DNA from: an archaeon
GTDB taxonomy: Archaea > Thermoproteota > Nitrososphaeria > Nitrososphaerales > UBA183
Assembly (NCBI GenBank): GCA_021788415.1
Contig: JAJYKR010000001.1
Span: forward strand, 186,001 to 250,000
Direction of reading: 5' to 3'
DNA length: 64,000 nt
Within the stretch, counting starts at the first letter, position 1. Each line of letters opens with the position of its first letter. Of the stretch, positions 1-8,471 are shown in pieces. Position numbers and translations under genes: made by a program. The notes under the pieces are model-generated. The model made no database searches. It was given only the letters and a program-made list of their open reading frames with translations, and was not told the origin of the DNA.

Positions 1-219
1 GCCGCGTCCAAGTGGCTGTGCCCGAGGAAATGGACAGTCCCCCGCGCATCCTCCTGGCCCGTCACAGTTCCCTCCGTGGCCAAGGGCGCTGGCTCTCATA
101 AACGCGTCTGGCGAGCCCTGGTGCATCCTGGGCGCAGGTTGGGCCTCCCCTGGCACCCTCTGGCAGCCTGGTGCAGCCCGTTCGTAGGTTAATGAGGGGG
201 CACATAGCCAGGCGTTCCG

Positions 220-357
220 ATGTTCGTCTGTAAGGATCACCTGGAATGCCCGCAGAGCAAGGATTTTGACGAGCACTACCATTCCTTCGAGAAGTGTAGC
301 TCCTGCGGGAAGGTGACCACATGCGCCGAATGCCTCTGTGGAAGCGGACGCTACTGA
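220..357 (+). CDS. Small Cys/His-rich protein, 45 aa
   Basis: An ATG at 220 opens a 45-residue frame ending at TGA 355-357. It has seven Cys (residues 4, 10, 26, 29, 35, 38, 40) and three His (7, 19, 21). The spacing C-x2-C, C-x2-C, x-C looks like one or two zinc knuckles, probably a cytoplasmic zinc-binding protein. An in-frame TAG at 205-207 leaves ATG 220 as the only reasonable start. I do not recognise the family and infer no function beyond metal binding. No operon partner is adjacent, and about 400 bp follow before the next gene. The density of paired Cys argues against a chance frame. Confidence 0.6.
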   Translation: MFVCKDHLECPQSKDFDEHYHSFEKCSSCGKVTTCAECLCGSGRY

Positions 358-756
358 TAACGCGGTCGTAGGCAGGCCATGGTCGTCTGACTGGCCGTTC
401 GTGATGGCCGCGACTTGTTGCGGCCAGGACCATCGGAGTGGAGAGGACGGCGAGCGTCGTTCCAGCTGAATAACCTCCCCATCATTTTTGGCATCGTCTG
501 CCCCGATGTCTCGCTTTGGCGGGGTGCGATTCTCGGCGCCGGAAAGGGCCGGCACCTGTCGGTGGCTGCCTCGCTGGCGATGAACTCCAGCTTCCCAAGG
601 GACTTCATGGCAGACACCGGACCTGGCTCCCGGCGGTAGGCATGCGGCGCCCTCTCCTCCCGCCGCTCCATTTCTCGCCCCCGGACCCGGCATGTTCGCA
701 GGACCCGCTCCAAGCGCAGAACCCTTATCATCCGAGGCCAACATGCTCAAAGTCAT
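358..756. other. Intergenic stretch, no convincing gene
   Basis: About 400 bp separate the small Cys-rich gene from the PH-like gene. Open frames exist on both strands (415-639 plus, 351-731 minus) but their translations lack domain-like composition. A TATA-like CTTATCAT at about 724-731 lies 30 nt before the next start codon. I see no tRNA fold or repeat. Confidence 0.5.
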
Positions 757-1473
757 ATGAGCGACGTACAACCTGAGGTGATCCTGGCCCAGGAGCAGGG
801 GACCGAGCTGAGGGCCGGGGGGGTTTCGAAGGAGCTGAAGGCTGAGTTTGGGGTAGGCGTCAGGGAGGGCACTCTCGTCCTCACCAGCGAGCGCCTGATT
901 TTCGCTTGCACCAACGACAGGGGCGAAGAGTTACCCATTGGCTACTACGCCGAGCATTTGCTTCTCTATTCCGAAGTCGAGGACTTGGCAAGCATCCCGA
1001 ACCAGGCCCCGAACGTCTTCATCCCTCTGTCGGCCGCAACTGCGAGGGGGCACAAAGGCGAGCTTGGAAGGCCCAGCCTCGAAGTCTCCTGGAAGGACGA
1101 GGGGGGAGCACACGGCCTGGTGTTCACCGAGACCCTCACCGGTAGGAGAAAGAAGAACCTGAACGACTGGGCGTCGGTGATACAAGGGATAAGGGACGGG
1201 ACCCAGAAGTTCGCCGCTCTGCCGCCGACGCCGTCTGCCGACTCCCTCGAAGGGAAGGTCCTCCACGTTCTGGCTGATATGCAGGAGAAGGGCGTGCTGG
1301 AGGCCGAGGAGTCAGTGGAGGGGGAGTACAAGGTCGACTTGGACCCAGACGAGGTCCAGGCTGCCTGCGACCGCCTCGCTTCACAGCGCCTGCTTGTCCG
1401 CTACCTTGACCCGAGCGGGGATGTCTACTACAGGAGGGCCTCGCCGCTGGGCGAAGCCGAGCTCTCAGACTAA
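757..1473 (+). CDS. Hypothetical protein, PH/GRAM-like N-terminus with C-terminal helical domain
   Basis: This is a soluble 238-residue protein with no signal peptide or membrane segment. Residues about 25-130 alternate short strands with a motif (TLVLTSERLIFA) resembling PH/GRAM-like 'short C-terminal' domains. Residues about 165-232 look like a winged-helix-type module (DLDPDEVQAACDRLASQRLL, then a hairpin ending in YYRR). The combination suggests an adaptor or regulator, but I do not recognise a named family. The ATG at 757 lies 30 nt after a TATA-like element at 724-731, which fits a leaderless transcript. The gene appears monocistronic. Confidence 0.75.
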   Translation: MSDVQPEVILAQEQGTELRAGGVSKELKAEFGVGVREGTLVLTSERLIFACTNDRGEELPIGYYAEHLLLYSEVEDLASIPNQAPNVFIPLSAATARGHKGELGRPSLEVSWKDEGGAHGLVFTETLTGRRKKNLNDWASVIQGIRDGTQKFAALPPTPSADSLEGKVLHVLADMQEKGVLEAEESVEGEYKVDLDPDEVQAACDRLASQRLLVRYLDPSGDVYYRRASPLGEAELSD

Positions 1474-1535
1474 GCAGGTCGCCTCAGCCCGGGGCCGACC
1501 TCGCATGGAACGATGAGACGTCCCGCGCCGGGTGC

Positions 1536-1691
1536 ATGGTGCAGTTCACAGGATCCCGTGTCTACTTGTTGCCCCCGCCTTTCCTGCTGGTTCAGGCCGA
1601 CAAACGGAAGCGCTCTTGCAGGCTCCCCGCCGACCCGCTCCAGGAGCTGGCCGTCCGGATACAGGGTGGGAACCTCCACCTTGCCCAATAG
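1536..1691 (+). CDS. Candidate small protein, 51 aa
   Basis: An ATG at 1536 opens a 51-residue frame ending at TAG 1689-1691. The translation begins MVQFTGSRVYLLPPPF, contains a KRKR patch and ends in an amphipathic segment; third positions are about 78% G or C, as in neighbouring genes. The frame is open upstream without a clear start, so the true 5' end could be earlier. The opposite strand (1470-1688) also has an open frame with a plausible look, so the assignment is tentative. I recognise no family. Confidence 0.3.
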   Translation: MVQFTGSRVYLLPPPFLLVQADKRKRSCRLPADPLQELAVRIQGGNLHLAQ

Positions 1692-1699
1692 GTATGCTT

Positions 1700-1730
1700 T
1701 CTGAGTCTAAAATCAATACAAAACGGGAGA
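1700..1730 (-). terminator. T-rich terminator after the DUF4382-like gene
   Basis: On the minus strand, just past the stop at 1759, the sequence reads CCCGTTTTGTATTGATTTT. This is a T-rich tract of the kind that terminates archaeal transcription. Confidence 0.4.
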
Positions 1731-1758
1731 GGTGACCCGTGGACGGACCACGAGCCAC

Positions 1759-3078
1759 TCAGTCTTCGTTGTCGTGTAGTACACTGCAGCTTGTTGGCGT
1801 GACAGGGAGCGCGCATGAAAGTTGCGCGTTGGCCCCTTGTGATGCGATGACGTGGACGATGTATACCTGGCCCGAATGGGTGGACGGGACCAAGGCGAAC
1901 CCGGACTGGCCGACCGTGATCGGGCCAGTGAAGGTCAGTGCGACGCACTGTCCTGCCGACAGGGTCAATCCGTGGCTCCCGTTCTCGCCAGAGTCCCCGG
2001 TCACCAGCTGCATCTTCAGCGCGACGCATCCGGTCCCGGACACGGTGGAGTTGAGGGGGACGAACACGACTTGGTTCATGTGCTCGGCCTCGCAGCCGTT
2101 GTTCTGGTTGCCGTCCTTGTTGTGGTTGTCGGACTTTGCATTGTCGTTCGAGTTCGAGCCCTGCGTCGTGGTGGTTGTGTTCGAGGACCCTGAGCTCCCT
2201 CCGTCAGACTCCTGGGAGTTGGAGTTCCCGTTGTTCTGAGAGCAGGAGAGCCCGGAGACCGTGAAGTTCCCGTGGACGCTTATGGCGTTGAGTACCACTG
2301 GTATGCTCCCGGTGTTGTTGACTTGGACCGAGACTGTGGTGGTGTTTCCTGATACCGACAGGGCGCCGAGGACCGCGCTCAGGTTGCCCTTAGCGAGCTG
2401 GAGCTGGTTCTGGTCCTCCGAGTTGAGGTGCTGTCTGTACCCTATCTGGTCCTGGCTGTCGTTCGCGGACGTCGAGGCCCTGACAATGCCCACCGCGGAC
2501 GGGATCATCTGGTAGCCTGTGGGGGTGTTCACTATCACCGGGTTCAGCTGGAGGAGCGCTATGCTGCTTCCAGCGAGTGACGCCGGCCTGGCCAAGGTCA
2601 CCGTCAGCGAGCTCCCTCCGGTAGCCAGCGTGACCGCGGAAGTGGTCCCGTTGACGTCGATATGGATGCTGGTCACGGTGAGGGTGAAGGAGTAGACTGT
2701 AGAGCCGCTGGGGAGCTTAGCCAAAGCTATGGTCTGAGATATGTTCTGAAGGCTGAGCAGGTCTACCGTCGCAGACCCCCCCTGGGGGGTCACCGACACG
2801 GTGGTGGTCGTCTGCTGGCCACTCGCCGAGGGTTCTCCCGCCAGTAGGGCTATGGCTGAGTAGGTCAGGTTGAGGGAGGTTGTCCCTTTGGGGACGATGG
2901 GTGGGTCCGTGAGCTGGATCGCCAGCTGTGTGCCGGTGCCGCCTTGGGCGCCCGCCGTGCTGGACGTGGTTGCAGTTCCGAGGTTCACGCCCAGGTAGAG
3001 CGTGGACCCGACTATGATGATGGCAGCGACCGCAACTGCGGCCGCAGTGTACTTCAGTGCTTGTTTTCCTACGGACAT
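1759..3078 (-). CDS. Membrane-anchored extracellular protein, DUF4382-like
   Basis: From the ATG at 3078 the product has 439 residues; a longer frame reaches 3183, but the N-terminal segment (KQALKYTAAAVAVAAIIIVG) marks 3078 as the real start. One signal-anchor helix lies at about residues 8-30. An outside domain follows (residues 50-150; QLTDPPIVPKGTTSLNLTYS) resembling DUF4382, a beta-sandwich of surface lipoproteins. There is a second beta domain, then a low-complexity Asn/Ser/Asp/Thr spacer at about 280-327 and a final beta-rich section with several Cys. NxT/NxS sites are numerous, consistent with N-glycosylation. A cell-surface protein of unknown ligand is inferred. Confidence 0.8.
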   Translation of the reverse strand: MSVGKQALKYTAAAVAVAAIIIVGSTLYLGVNLGTATTSSTAGAQGGTGTQLAIQLTDPPIVPKGTTSLNLTYSAIALLAGEPSASGQQTTTTVSVTPQGGSATVDLLSLQNISQTIALAKLPSGSTVYSFTLTVTSIHIDVNGTTSAVTLATGGSSLTVTLARPASLAGSSIALLQLNPVIVNTPTGYQMIPSAVGIVRASTSANDSQDQIGYRQHLNSEDQNQLQLAKGNLSAVLGALSVSGNTTTVSVQVNNTGSIPVVLNAISVHGNFTVSGLSCSQNNGNSNSQESDGGSSGSSNTTTTTQGSNSNDNAKSDNHNKDGNQNNGCEAEHMNQVVFVPLNSTVSGTGCVALKMQLVTGDSGENGSHGLTLSAGQCVALTFTGPITVGQSGFALVPSTHSGQVYIVHVIASQGANAQLSCALPVTPTSCSVLHDNED

Positions 3079-3199
3079 CGGCGTACCTAGCGTTTTGTCC
3101 CCGGATATTGCTAGGCCATTGAACCTCGGCCGGGGGGGGTCCCCACTGGCTTTCAACTGGCTTGAACGCCCCGTCCGTCTCACGCCCTCACGGGCTGCC

Positions 3200-3640
3200 T
3201 CACTTCCACGAGGCGAGCCGGCGCCACACCCTGGCCGTCTCGTACCACACCACCGCCACCAGGGCGATGGAGGACGCGACGAGCAAGGGGACGTAGGACG
3301 CCGAGCCGTAGGCCATGAACGAGAAGTAACCCACCAGCAGAGTGAACAGGACGGAGACGAAGAGCAGCTGGGGGACCACCACGGCCCCCACCTTCACGTA
3401 CCCCTCAAGGATCTGCCCGGCCGCGTCCTTGGACGCCAGGTATCTGCCATAGCCGTCTTGGGCGGCGTACCCCCCGTCGATCAGGCGCCGGAGGTGATAG
3501 GAGGCCAGCGAGGCTGTGGAGAACCCCAGCCCCCCCTGGACGTCCTTCAGCTCGCAGGGCCCATGCTGGAGGATGTACAGGTACACCCTCAGGGTGTTCC
3601 CTCTAACTTCAAGCCCCTGTCCGGAGTCTTGCTTGCTCAA
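3200..3640 (-). CDS. Winged-helix regulator with two C-terminal membrane helices
   Basis: The conserved part is an N-terminal winged helix (NTLRVYLYILQHGPCELKDV, then ASYHLRRLIDGGY) followed by two hydrophobic helices ending in WYETARVWRRLASWK. This makes it a membrane-tethered one-component regulator. The frame can be read from 3883, but those extra residues are low-complexity and run into the next gene. A TTG at 3640 lies 34 nt from a TATA element (minus-strand ATCGTTAAATC at 3670-3680), fitting a leaderless start, so I prefer it. The start is uncertain; the stop at 3200 is firm. Family relatives usually sense membrane or envelope state, but the target here is unknown. Confidence 0.7.
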   Translation of the reverse strand: MSKQDSGQGLEVRGNTLRVYLYILQHGPCELKDVQGGLGFSTASLASYHLRRLIDGGYAAQDGYGRYLASKDAAGQILEGYVKVGAVVVPQLLFVSVLFTLLVGYFSFMAYGSASYVPLLVASSIALVAVVWYETARVWRRLASWK

Positions 3641-3669
3641 GCTTCCGAGGGCTGCCAGCTCCGACAGTG

Positions 3670-3680
3670 ATTTAACGATA
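3670..3680 (-). promoter_or_regulatory. TATA box of the membrane wHTH gene
   Basis: ATCGTTAAATC on the minus strand is centred 34 nt upstream of the TTG at 3640. It supports that internal start over the longer frame. Confidence 0.45.
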
Positions 3681-3849
3681 GAGCCTCGCGACGGCGACGA
3701 AGGGGCGCAGCAAGCTTGCGCTTCACTGAGACCTGCTCGAGGCGCCTCCTCGTGGCTGACGGGCCAGGGCGACCGCGGCCGGTCCAGCGCCGGCGTTCCG
3801 CCGTATGGTCCGCTATGGGGGCCCCAGGACCACAGCGATGGGCCTACGT

Positions 3850-5028
3850 CTAGGCCGGGCCTGTCCGCGACAAGGGTGCCCATGGGTCGTCCGGCTTCGA
3901 CGCGGCCGCCAAAAAGGCCGCCCCAGCTACGGCTGCTCCGACCAGGAAGACGCCCCCCACCCCCACGAACGGAATCAGGACCACGGCCAGGGCGGGCGAC
4001 AGTATCTCCGCCACCCCTGACGACGCTTGGAACGCATAGCTTGCATTGACCACTTCCCCAGGTTCAACAGACCTGAATGCGAGGAAGTTCGCCACCGGGA
4101 AGACCATGGCGTGCGGTATGCTGAAGAGGAGCATACCAACCACGAACAAAGGCCACGAAGAGGCGAGACCTACGCACAGCGCCGAGGCGACGAGGAGACC
4201 CACCGAGGCTAGAAGCACCCTCCCGAGGCCGCGAGCCATTCGGACGGAGGCGAGGCGGGCGCCGATGGACACCATGAAGACCAGGGTGAATAGGAGGAGG
4301 GCGGCCCCAGGCGAGAGGCCGAACTTTTCTTCGGCGTAGATCCCGCCGTACGAGAGGAATATGGGGAGGAGGAGCGAGTACAGGAGGTTCACGGTAAAAG
4401 CACGCCTGAACCCTGGCCTCCCAAGGGCGCGGGCCCAAGCGGGCAGCGAGGGGACCGGCGGCTTGAGGCGCCCCGCCAGCGCTCCCCTCCCCGCCCAGGC
4501 CCCGATGACGCCCAGGGCGGCGACGAGGGCTAGAGCTCCGAAGACGCCGGGGAACCCATAGAGCCCGTGGACCCCGTAGGCCAAGAGGGGGCCGAGGACC
4601 AGCCCGACCCCCAGGGCCGTGGAGTACATCCCAAGGCCGGTGAAAGGCCGGTCCGGCGCAGAGTCCAGGTGCATGACCGAGGAGAGGAACGGCTGGGGGA
4701 GCCCCATGCCGATGCCAGAAGCTAGCGCCCCCAGCGAGAGGGAGGCGCTCGGGACCATCAGGCCAAGGAAGAGCATGGAGGCGCCGAGGACCCCGAACCC
4801 GACCGCCGTAGATGCTGACTGGTCCCTGATGGCGAGGGTGGCGGCTGCCGCCCCGACCCCGTTCCCCAGCCACAGGAGGATCACGAGCTCCCCTGCGTCT
4901 GAAGGGCTAGACCCCAGCGATATGGCGTACAGAGGGATCACTATCACAAGCGAGGACGTCAACAGACGCAGGGCGAGTGCGATGGCGAACCCGGGGCGCA
5001 TGTAGCTCGGCTGCGAAGGGGCGCTCAA
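3850..5028 (-). CDS. MFS transporter, 12 TM
   Basis: The 392-residue protein has about twelve hydrophobic helices in two halves with a basic central loop, as in the major facilitator superfamily. It begins MSAPSQPSYMRPGFAIALA, and the loop-2-like motif is degenerate (LGNGVGAAAATLAIRD). The substrate is unknown. It is the last gene of a minus-strand operon after the sulfoquinovose synthase and glycosyltransferase genes, with only 12 bp separating it from the latter. Export or flipping of a sugar-linked compound is therefore possible but not shown. Its stop region overlaps the longer reading of the downstream regulator frame. Confidence 0.85.
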   Translation of the reverse strand: MSAPSQPSYMRPGFAIALALRLLTSSLVIVIPLYAISLGSSPSDAGELVILLWLGNGVGAAAATLAIRDQSASTAVGFGVLGASMLFLGLMVPSASLSLGALASGIGMGLPQPFLSSVMHLDSAPDRPFTGLGMYSTALGVGLVLGPLLAYGVHGLYGFPGVFGALALVAALGVIGAWAGRGALAGRLKPPVPSLPAWARALGRPGFRRAFTVNLLYSLLLPIFLSYGGIYAEEKFGLSPGAALLLFTLVFMVSIGARLASVRMARGLGRVLLASVGLLVASALCVGLASSWPLFVVGMLLFSIPHAMVFPVANFLAFRSVEPGEVVNASYAFQASSGVAEILSPALAVVLIPFVGVGGVFLVGAAVAGAAFLAAASKPDDPWAPLSRTGPA

Positions 5029-5040
5029 CGTGTCTCGCCC

Positions 5041-6087
5041 TCACTCCCCGAGCCGGTACACCTCTCTGAGAGAGGGGCCCACCCTCTCCGGGGCGAAGAG
5101 CGATTCGGCCCTCTCCTTCGCGCTCTCGCCCATCCTCCGCCTCAGCTCGGGGTCGTCGACGAGCCTCTGAAGGTTCCTGCCCAGGCCGTCTTCGTCCCCC
5201 ACATCGGACAGGAGCCCGGTGACCCCTTCCTGGACCACCTCGGCGATGGCGGGTATCCTCGTCGCGACCACTGGGATCCCTCTCCTCATGGCATCGACGA
5301 CGGCCAGGGCGAAGGCATCGGCCTTGGTCGGGAGCACGAAGATGTCCGCGGACGGCCAGACCTCGTCCCGCAGGGTCGCTCCAGGGAGGCTGTCGGACTG
5401 GCTGATCCGCGGGTCCAATCTGACCATCCCCCTGGCCTCGGCCGTCCCCAGGGGGCCTACGAACGTAAGCCTGCACCCGGCGGCGCCCTCCAGCGACCCG
5501 AAGGCCCGGAGGGTGGCGTCACCCCCCTTCCTCCTGAACTCCCTCCCCAGATAGAGCACGTTGCACCCCTGGTGTTCCCTCCGGTAGTTGACGGTCTCGA
5601 AGGGGGGTGGGATCACGAAGACCTTCGAGGGGTCCACCCCGTCCTCGGCGAAGCCCCTTTTCGCCCACTCAGACCAGGTCACCACTCCGGCACACCACCT
5701 GGAGTTCAGGTACGAAGAGAACCCCTGGTTGGCCAGGCGGCGCACCGCCCCGCCTATGTTGTTGTAACCGCGCATGAACTGACCGAATGACTGGTCGCTT
5801 TCGTGCACCCAGCGGCGGTCGAACTTCCTGACGTCCCAGAAGAAGGAGTGGACTATTGCCGCCCCCTTCTGGTCGATAGGGATGAGATGCTCCAGGGCGA
5901 AGCGCGCTGCACCCAGTGCGGCGTTCACGGGATTGAACTCGTAGCGGGCTGCGCGCTTCGGGTACCTCAGCCGGTCGGTCGCAAGCCTGTACCTGACCCC
6001 TGGGGGCGGATTCAGGAGCCTCCTGAGGGCCCCCGTCCTGGGCCCGCCGGTGAGGGGGTCGATGGGAGCGACGAGGAGACATTCCAT
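5041..6087 (-). CDS. GT4-like glycosyltransferase
   Basis: The 348-residue GT-B fold protein starts at ATG 6087 (MECLLVAPIDPLTGGP, a typical first strand with Gly-rich loop). A TTG extension to 6144 adds a non-conserved leader. The second Rossmann half has a clear donor-binding region (VLYLGREFRRKGGDATLRAF and SADIFVLPTKADAFALAVVD). The E-x7-E signature of GT4 enzymes reads D-x7-D here, a conservative but unusual change. It lies 61 bp after the UDP-sulfoquinovose synthase gene and is probably cotranscribed, so transfer of sulfoquinovose or a neighbouring sugar onto a lipid-linked glycan or glycolipid is a reasonable inference. Confidence 0.82.
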   Translation of the reverse strand: MECLLVAPIDPLTGGPRTGALRRLLNPPPGVRYRLATDRLRYPKRAARYEFNPVNAALGAARFALEHLIPIDQKGAAIVHSFFWDVRKFDRRWVHESDQSFGQFMRGYNNIGGAVRRLANQGFSSYLNSRWCAGVVTWSEWAKRGFAEDGVDPSKVFVIPPPFETVNYRREHQGCNVLYLGREFRRKGGDATLRAFGSLEGAAGCRLTFVGPLGTAEARGMVRLDPRISQSDSLPGATLRDEVWPSADIFVLPTKADAFALAVVDAMRRGIPVVATRIPAIAEVVQEGVTGLLSDVGDEDGLGRNLQRLVDDPELRRRMGESAKERAESLFAPERVGPSLREVYRLGE

Positions 6088-6148
6088 GCCGGTGCCTGAG
6101 GCTTCCTGCCGCCCACTGGCTGCCGCTGCTGGTGTCCCGTCCAAGCGC

Positions 6149-7426
6149 CTACGATGGAACCTTGGCGGCCTGGTCTTTAGCCAGTTCTATCAGCTCGTGC
6201 GACGCTGGCCAGCCTGTGAGGTCCCTCGGCAGCTGGAACGAGTCCGAGGTGATCTTCTTGCGTCCCGCCCAGGTCACTGAGGGCGCCAGCAAGGCTTTCA
6301 TCTTCATGGCCCTGGGCTTGTACTTCACTACAACCTGGAATATCTCCCTGATGACGTCGTCGATTTGCCTGGTCCTCGAGAACCCGAGGGAGGGGAGGAC
6401 CTTGCGCTGCACCTTGTAAAAGTGGTTCTCGCTCTCGACGCGGGGGTTCCTCACCTTCTCAAAGCCCACCCTATACCCGAACTCCTCGGCGATGGCCTTC
6501 ACCTTCTTCGCGAGCTGCAGGGTATCGAAGGTCTCGTCGATTTGGTTGACCACTCTGTATTCGCCCTCGGCCGGGGGGTTGTCGAGGAGCAGGCTCAGGC
6601 ACTTTATGCTGTCGTAGAGGGAGAGGTACCCCCTCGTCTGCCTCCCCTTCCCATAGATGAGGAGCTTGTTGTAGACCACCGCCTGGGCGACGTACTTGTT
6701 GATGATTGTCCCCCAGACCGAGTCAAGGTCGAACCGCGTGGAAAGCGACTCGTCGACGATTTCGTTGGTCTGGCTCCCATAGACCACCCCCTGCATCACG
6801 TCGGTGGCCCTGAGACCGTGTATCTTGTTGGCCAACATCACGTTGTAGGTGTCGAAGACCTTGCTGAGGTGGTACCAGCTCTGCGCCGCCCTGGGGAACA
6901 TCGCCCTGTGCCTCCGGCCGTCCCGCCGTATCTCAACCGGGCCCTCTGTGATCTCTATGTTCGGGGTCCCATACTCCCCCATCGTCCCCATCTTCAGCAG
7001 GTGGGCTCCGGGGACGTGCCTCGTCATCGAGAAGACAATGTTCAGGTTCGTGGCTATGTTGTTCAGCTCCGTGTAGAGCGCGTGCTCCTGGTCTATCATG
7101 CTGAACGGCGCGCTCCTCTGCTGCGCCAGATGGACGACGCTTTCGGGCTGGTACTTCGAGATGACCCAGTCCACTTCCTTCGGATCCCTAGCGTCCGCCC
7201 GGACGAATGTCAGGTTGCCCTTCCCCGACGCGCGCTCGTAGGCGAGCATGCGCGATGACGGGCTCCCGATCGGGACCAGGGAGTCCGACCCCGCCGACTC
7301 CACCAGCCGCCGGGTCACAAGGTTGTCGACTATCACGACGTCCCTCTCGGTGCGCCAGGCCAGGTGCAGAGCCAATGGCCAACCGATATAGCCGTCCCCG
7401 CCGAAGATTATGACTGGGTCCTTCAT
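6149..7426 (-). CDS. agl3: UDP-sulfoquinovose synthase (Agl3/SQD1 family)
   Basis: This 425-residue short-chain dehydrogenase-type enzyme would convert UDP-glucose and sulfite to UDP-sulfoquinovose in the cytoplasm. The sequence shows the NAD-binding loop FGGDGYIGWPLALHLAWRT at the N-terminus, the MGTMGEYGTP motif carrying the active-site Thr, Glu and Tyr region, and the YHLSK catalytic Tyr/Lys. The length fits SQD1 and archaeal Agl3. In Sulfolobus, Agl3 supplies sulfoquinovose for the S-layer N-glycan. Here the adjacent glycosyltransferase and MFS gene probably use the product. A TATA box lies at 7481-7490, giving a leader of about 30 nt. Confidence 0.93.
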   Translation of the reverse strand: MKDPVIIFGGDGYIGWPLALHLAWRTERDVVIVDNLVTRRLVESAGSDSLVPIGSPSSRMLAYERASGKGNLTFVRADARDPKEVDWVISKYQPESVVHLAQQRSAPFSMIDQEHALYTELNNIATNLNIVFSMTRHVPGAHLLKMGTMGEYGTPNIEITEGPVEIRRDGRRHRAMFPRAAQSWYHLSKVFDTYNVMLANKIHGLRATDVMQGVVYGSQTNEIVDESLSTRFDLDSVWGTIINKYVAQAVVYNKLLIYGKGRQTRGYLSLYDSIKCLSLLLDNPPAEGEYRVVNQIDETFDTLQLAKKVKAIAEEFGYRVGFEKVRNPRVESENHFYKVQRKVLPSLGFSRTRQIDDVIREIFQVVVKYKPRAMKMKALLAPSVTWAGRKKITSDSFQLPRDLTGWPASHELIELAKDQAAKVPS

Positions 7427-7480
7427 CCGCTACACACGCTCAACAGGGCTCCAGTCAACCCCTCGAACGTCCCTCGCGGC

Positions 7481-7490
7481 CTATATATTC
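7481..7490 (-). promoter_or_regulatory. TATA box of the agl3 operon
   Basis: CTATATATTC (plus strand) is one of the strongest TATA elements in the window. It lies about 60 nt upstream of the agl3 ATG at 7426, implying a short 5' leader for the agl3-glycosyltransferase-MFS operon. Confidence 0.6.
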
Positions 7491-7540
7491 ACAGAGAACG
7501 CTAGGTGTGAACGCAACGTTCAGGAGCCGCAGCTCCGACC

Positions 7541-7834
7541 TCAGATGTACACGCCGAAGGCGGAGAGGAAGCTCTGGGCCCGCCTGACTTCCTTCACGAA
7601 ATCCTGGCCCTTGGTGGTGATAGTATAGTACCGGTTACCTTCGTTGTTGACCTCGGTGAGGAGGTCTCTCTTCTGCAGCTCGGCGAGGTGCTTCATGAGC
7701 CTGTCGTGGGGGAGGTTCGCCCTCTGCAGTATCCTGGTCGTTTTCGCGTTGCCTTCTTCGGCGGTCGCGCTCAGGATGTCAAGGTAGATTCTGATGGTGC
7801 TCCTCTGCTTCTCAGGCTGAGCCAACTCTTCCAC
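7541..7834 (-). CDS. HTH_45-type winged-helix regulator
   Basis: The 97-residue protein is almost entirely one winged helix. A helix-turn-helix (AKTTRILQRANLPHDRLMKH) is followed by a wing (GNRYYTITTKGQDFVKEVRR) and a C-terminal dimerisation helix, the pattern of PF14947-like archaeal regulators. Its ATG lies 23 bp inside the 3' end of the upstream membrane-protein gene, so the two are translationally linked. This suggests that the membrane protein senses a signal and this small protein acts on DNA, but no target is known. Confidence 0.85.
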   Translation of the reverse strand: MEELAQPEKQRSTIRIYLDILSATAEEGNAKTTRILQRANLPHDRLMKHLAELQKRDLLTEVNNEGNRYYTITTKGQDFVKEVRRAQSFLSAFGVYI

Positions 7835-8471
7835 TCCTGTTCACGAAAAATAGGAGGAGGCAGAACCCTGTGAGCTGCGCCACCCCGCCAAGCAGATACA
7901 GGTCCCCGGACCCGAGCAGGCTGGCCAGCAGCTCCCCCAAATGTGATAGCGCTATCAGAGCGAATGCTAGGAGCACGTAGAGCGAAAGTCTGTTCTTCTG
8001 CTCCGAATACGCCATGATCCCCTGAAAGACGACGAAGGACACGAGCACCAATATGACAAGTTCGCCGACGTCGAGGACTAGGGTACCGAACAACAGGGGC
8101 GTAGCTTGTGCAACGACCACCGCGGCGGCAGCGCCGTTCCCATCCGAGGGTTGCCCCCTCTGGACGCGTATCGTGTACCCGGTACCTATGAGGAGGTAGG
8201 CGGCTGACTGGAGGACGAGGTACACGCCCGTCGCGCCGTAGACCAGAGCTTCCCTGTTGGCGAACCTTCCGACGTTGAACTCGGCCAGCAGGTAGATCGA
8301 CCCCTGCGCCAGGAGGCCGACCCCGAGCAGCATGAATCCCACGCTGAGAAGCCTGAGGAAGCTTGAGCCAGTCACCTTCCTGTATCGGAACGCGTAGTAG
8401 CTGACCGCCAGGGCCACCGATCCGCTGACAAGACTCAGGAAGGAGTTCTGGATGAAGTACGGGTGGATCAC
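7812..8471 (-). CDS. Polytopic membrane protein, about seven TM
   Basis: From the GTG at 8471 the product has 219 residues and about seven hydrophobic helices with short loops, beginning VIHPYFIQNSFLSLVSGSVA. An AGGAGG Shine-Dalgarno-like sequence lies 9 nt before this GTG, so I prefer it to the TTG/GTG extension reaching 8531. No catalytic motif is visible. It overlaps the following wHTH gene by 23 bp, an arrangement suggesting a sensor-regulator pair. The loop at about residues 125-140 is Ala/Asn-rich. Function unknown. Confidence 0.75.
   Translation of the reverse strand: MIHPYFIQNSFLSLVSGSVALAVSYYAFRYRKVTGSSFLRLLSVGFMLLGVGLLAQGSIYLLAEFNVGRFANREALVYGATGVYLVLQSAAYLLIGTGYTIRVQRGQPSDGNGAAAAVVVAQATPLLFGTLVLDVGELVILVLVSFVVFQGIMAYSEQKNRLSLYVLLAFALIALSHLGELLASLLGSGDLYLLGGVAQLTGFCLLLFFVNRSGRVGSA

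Noticed and set aside
3..101. Possible C-terminal tail of a gene reading in from the left edge
   Set aside because: The 32-residue frame has no motif, and the rest of any gene is outside the window.
62..731. Minus- and plus-strand frames around the small Cys-rich gene
   Set aside because: They lack domain-like sequence, contradict the Cys-rich frame at 220-357, and look like GC-rich shadow frames.
1470..1688. Minus-strand 72-residue frame opposite the small plus-strand ORF at 1536
   Set aside because: Its third-position GC is lower (about 69 versus 78%) and it has no promoter or ribosome-binding signal. The choice between strands is not secure, hence the low score for the plus frame.
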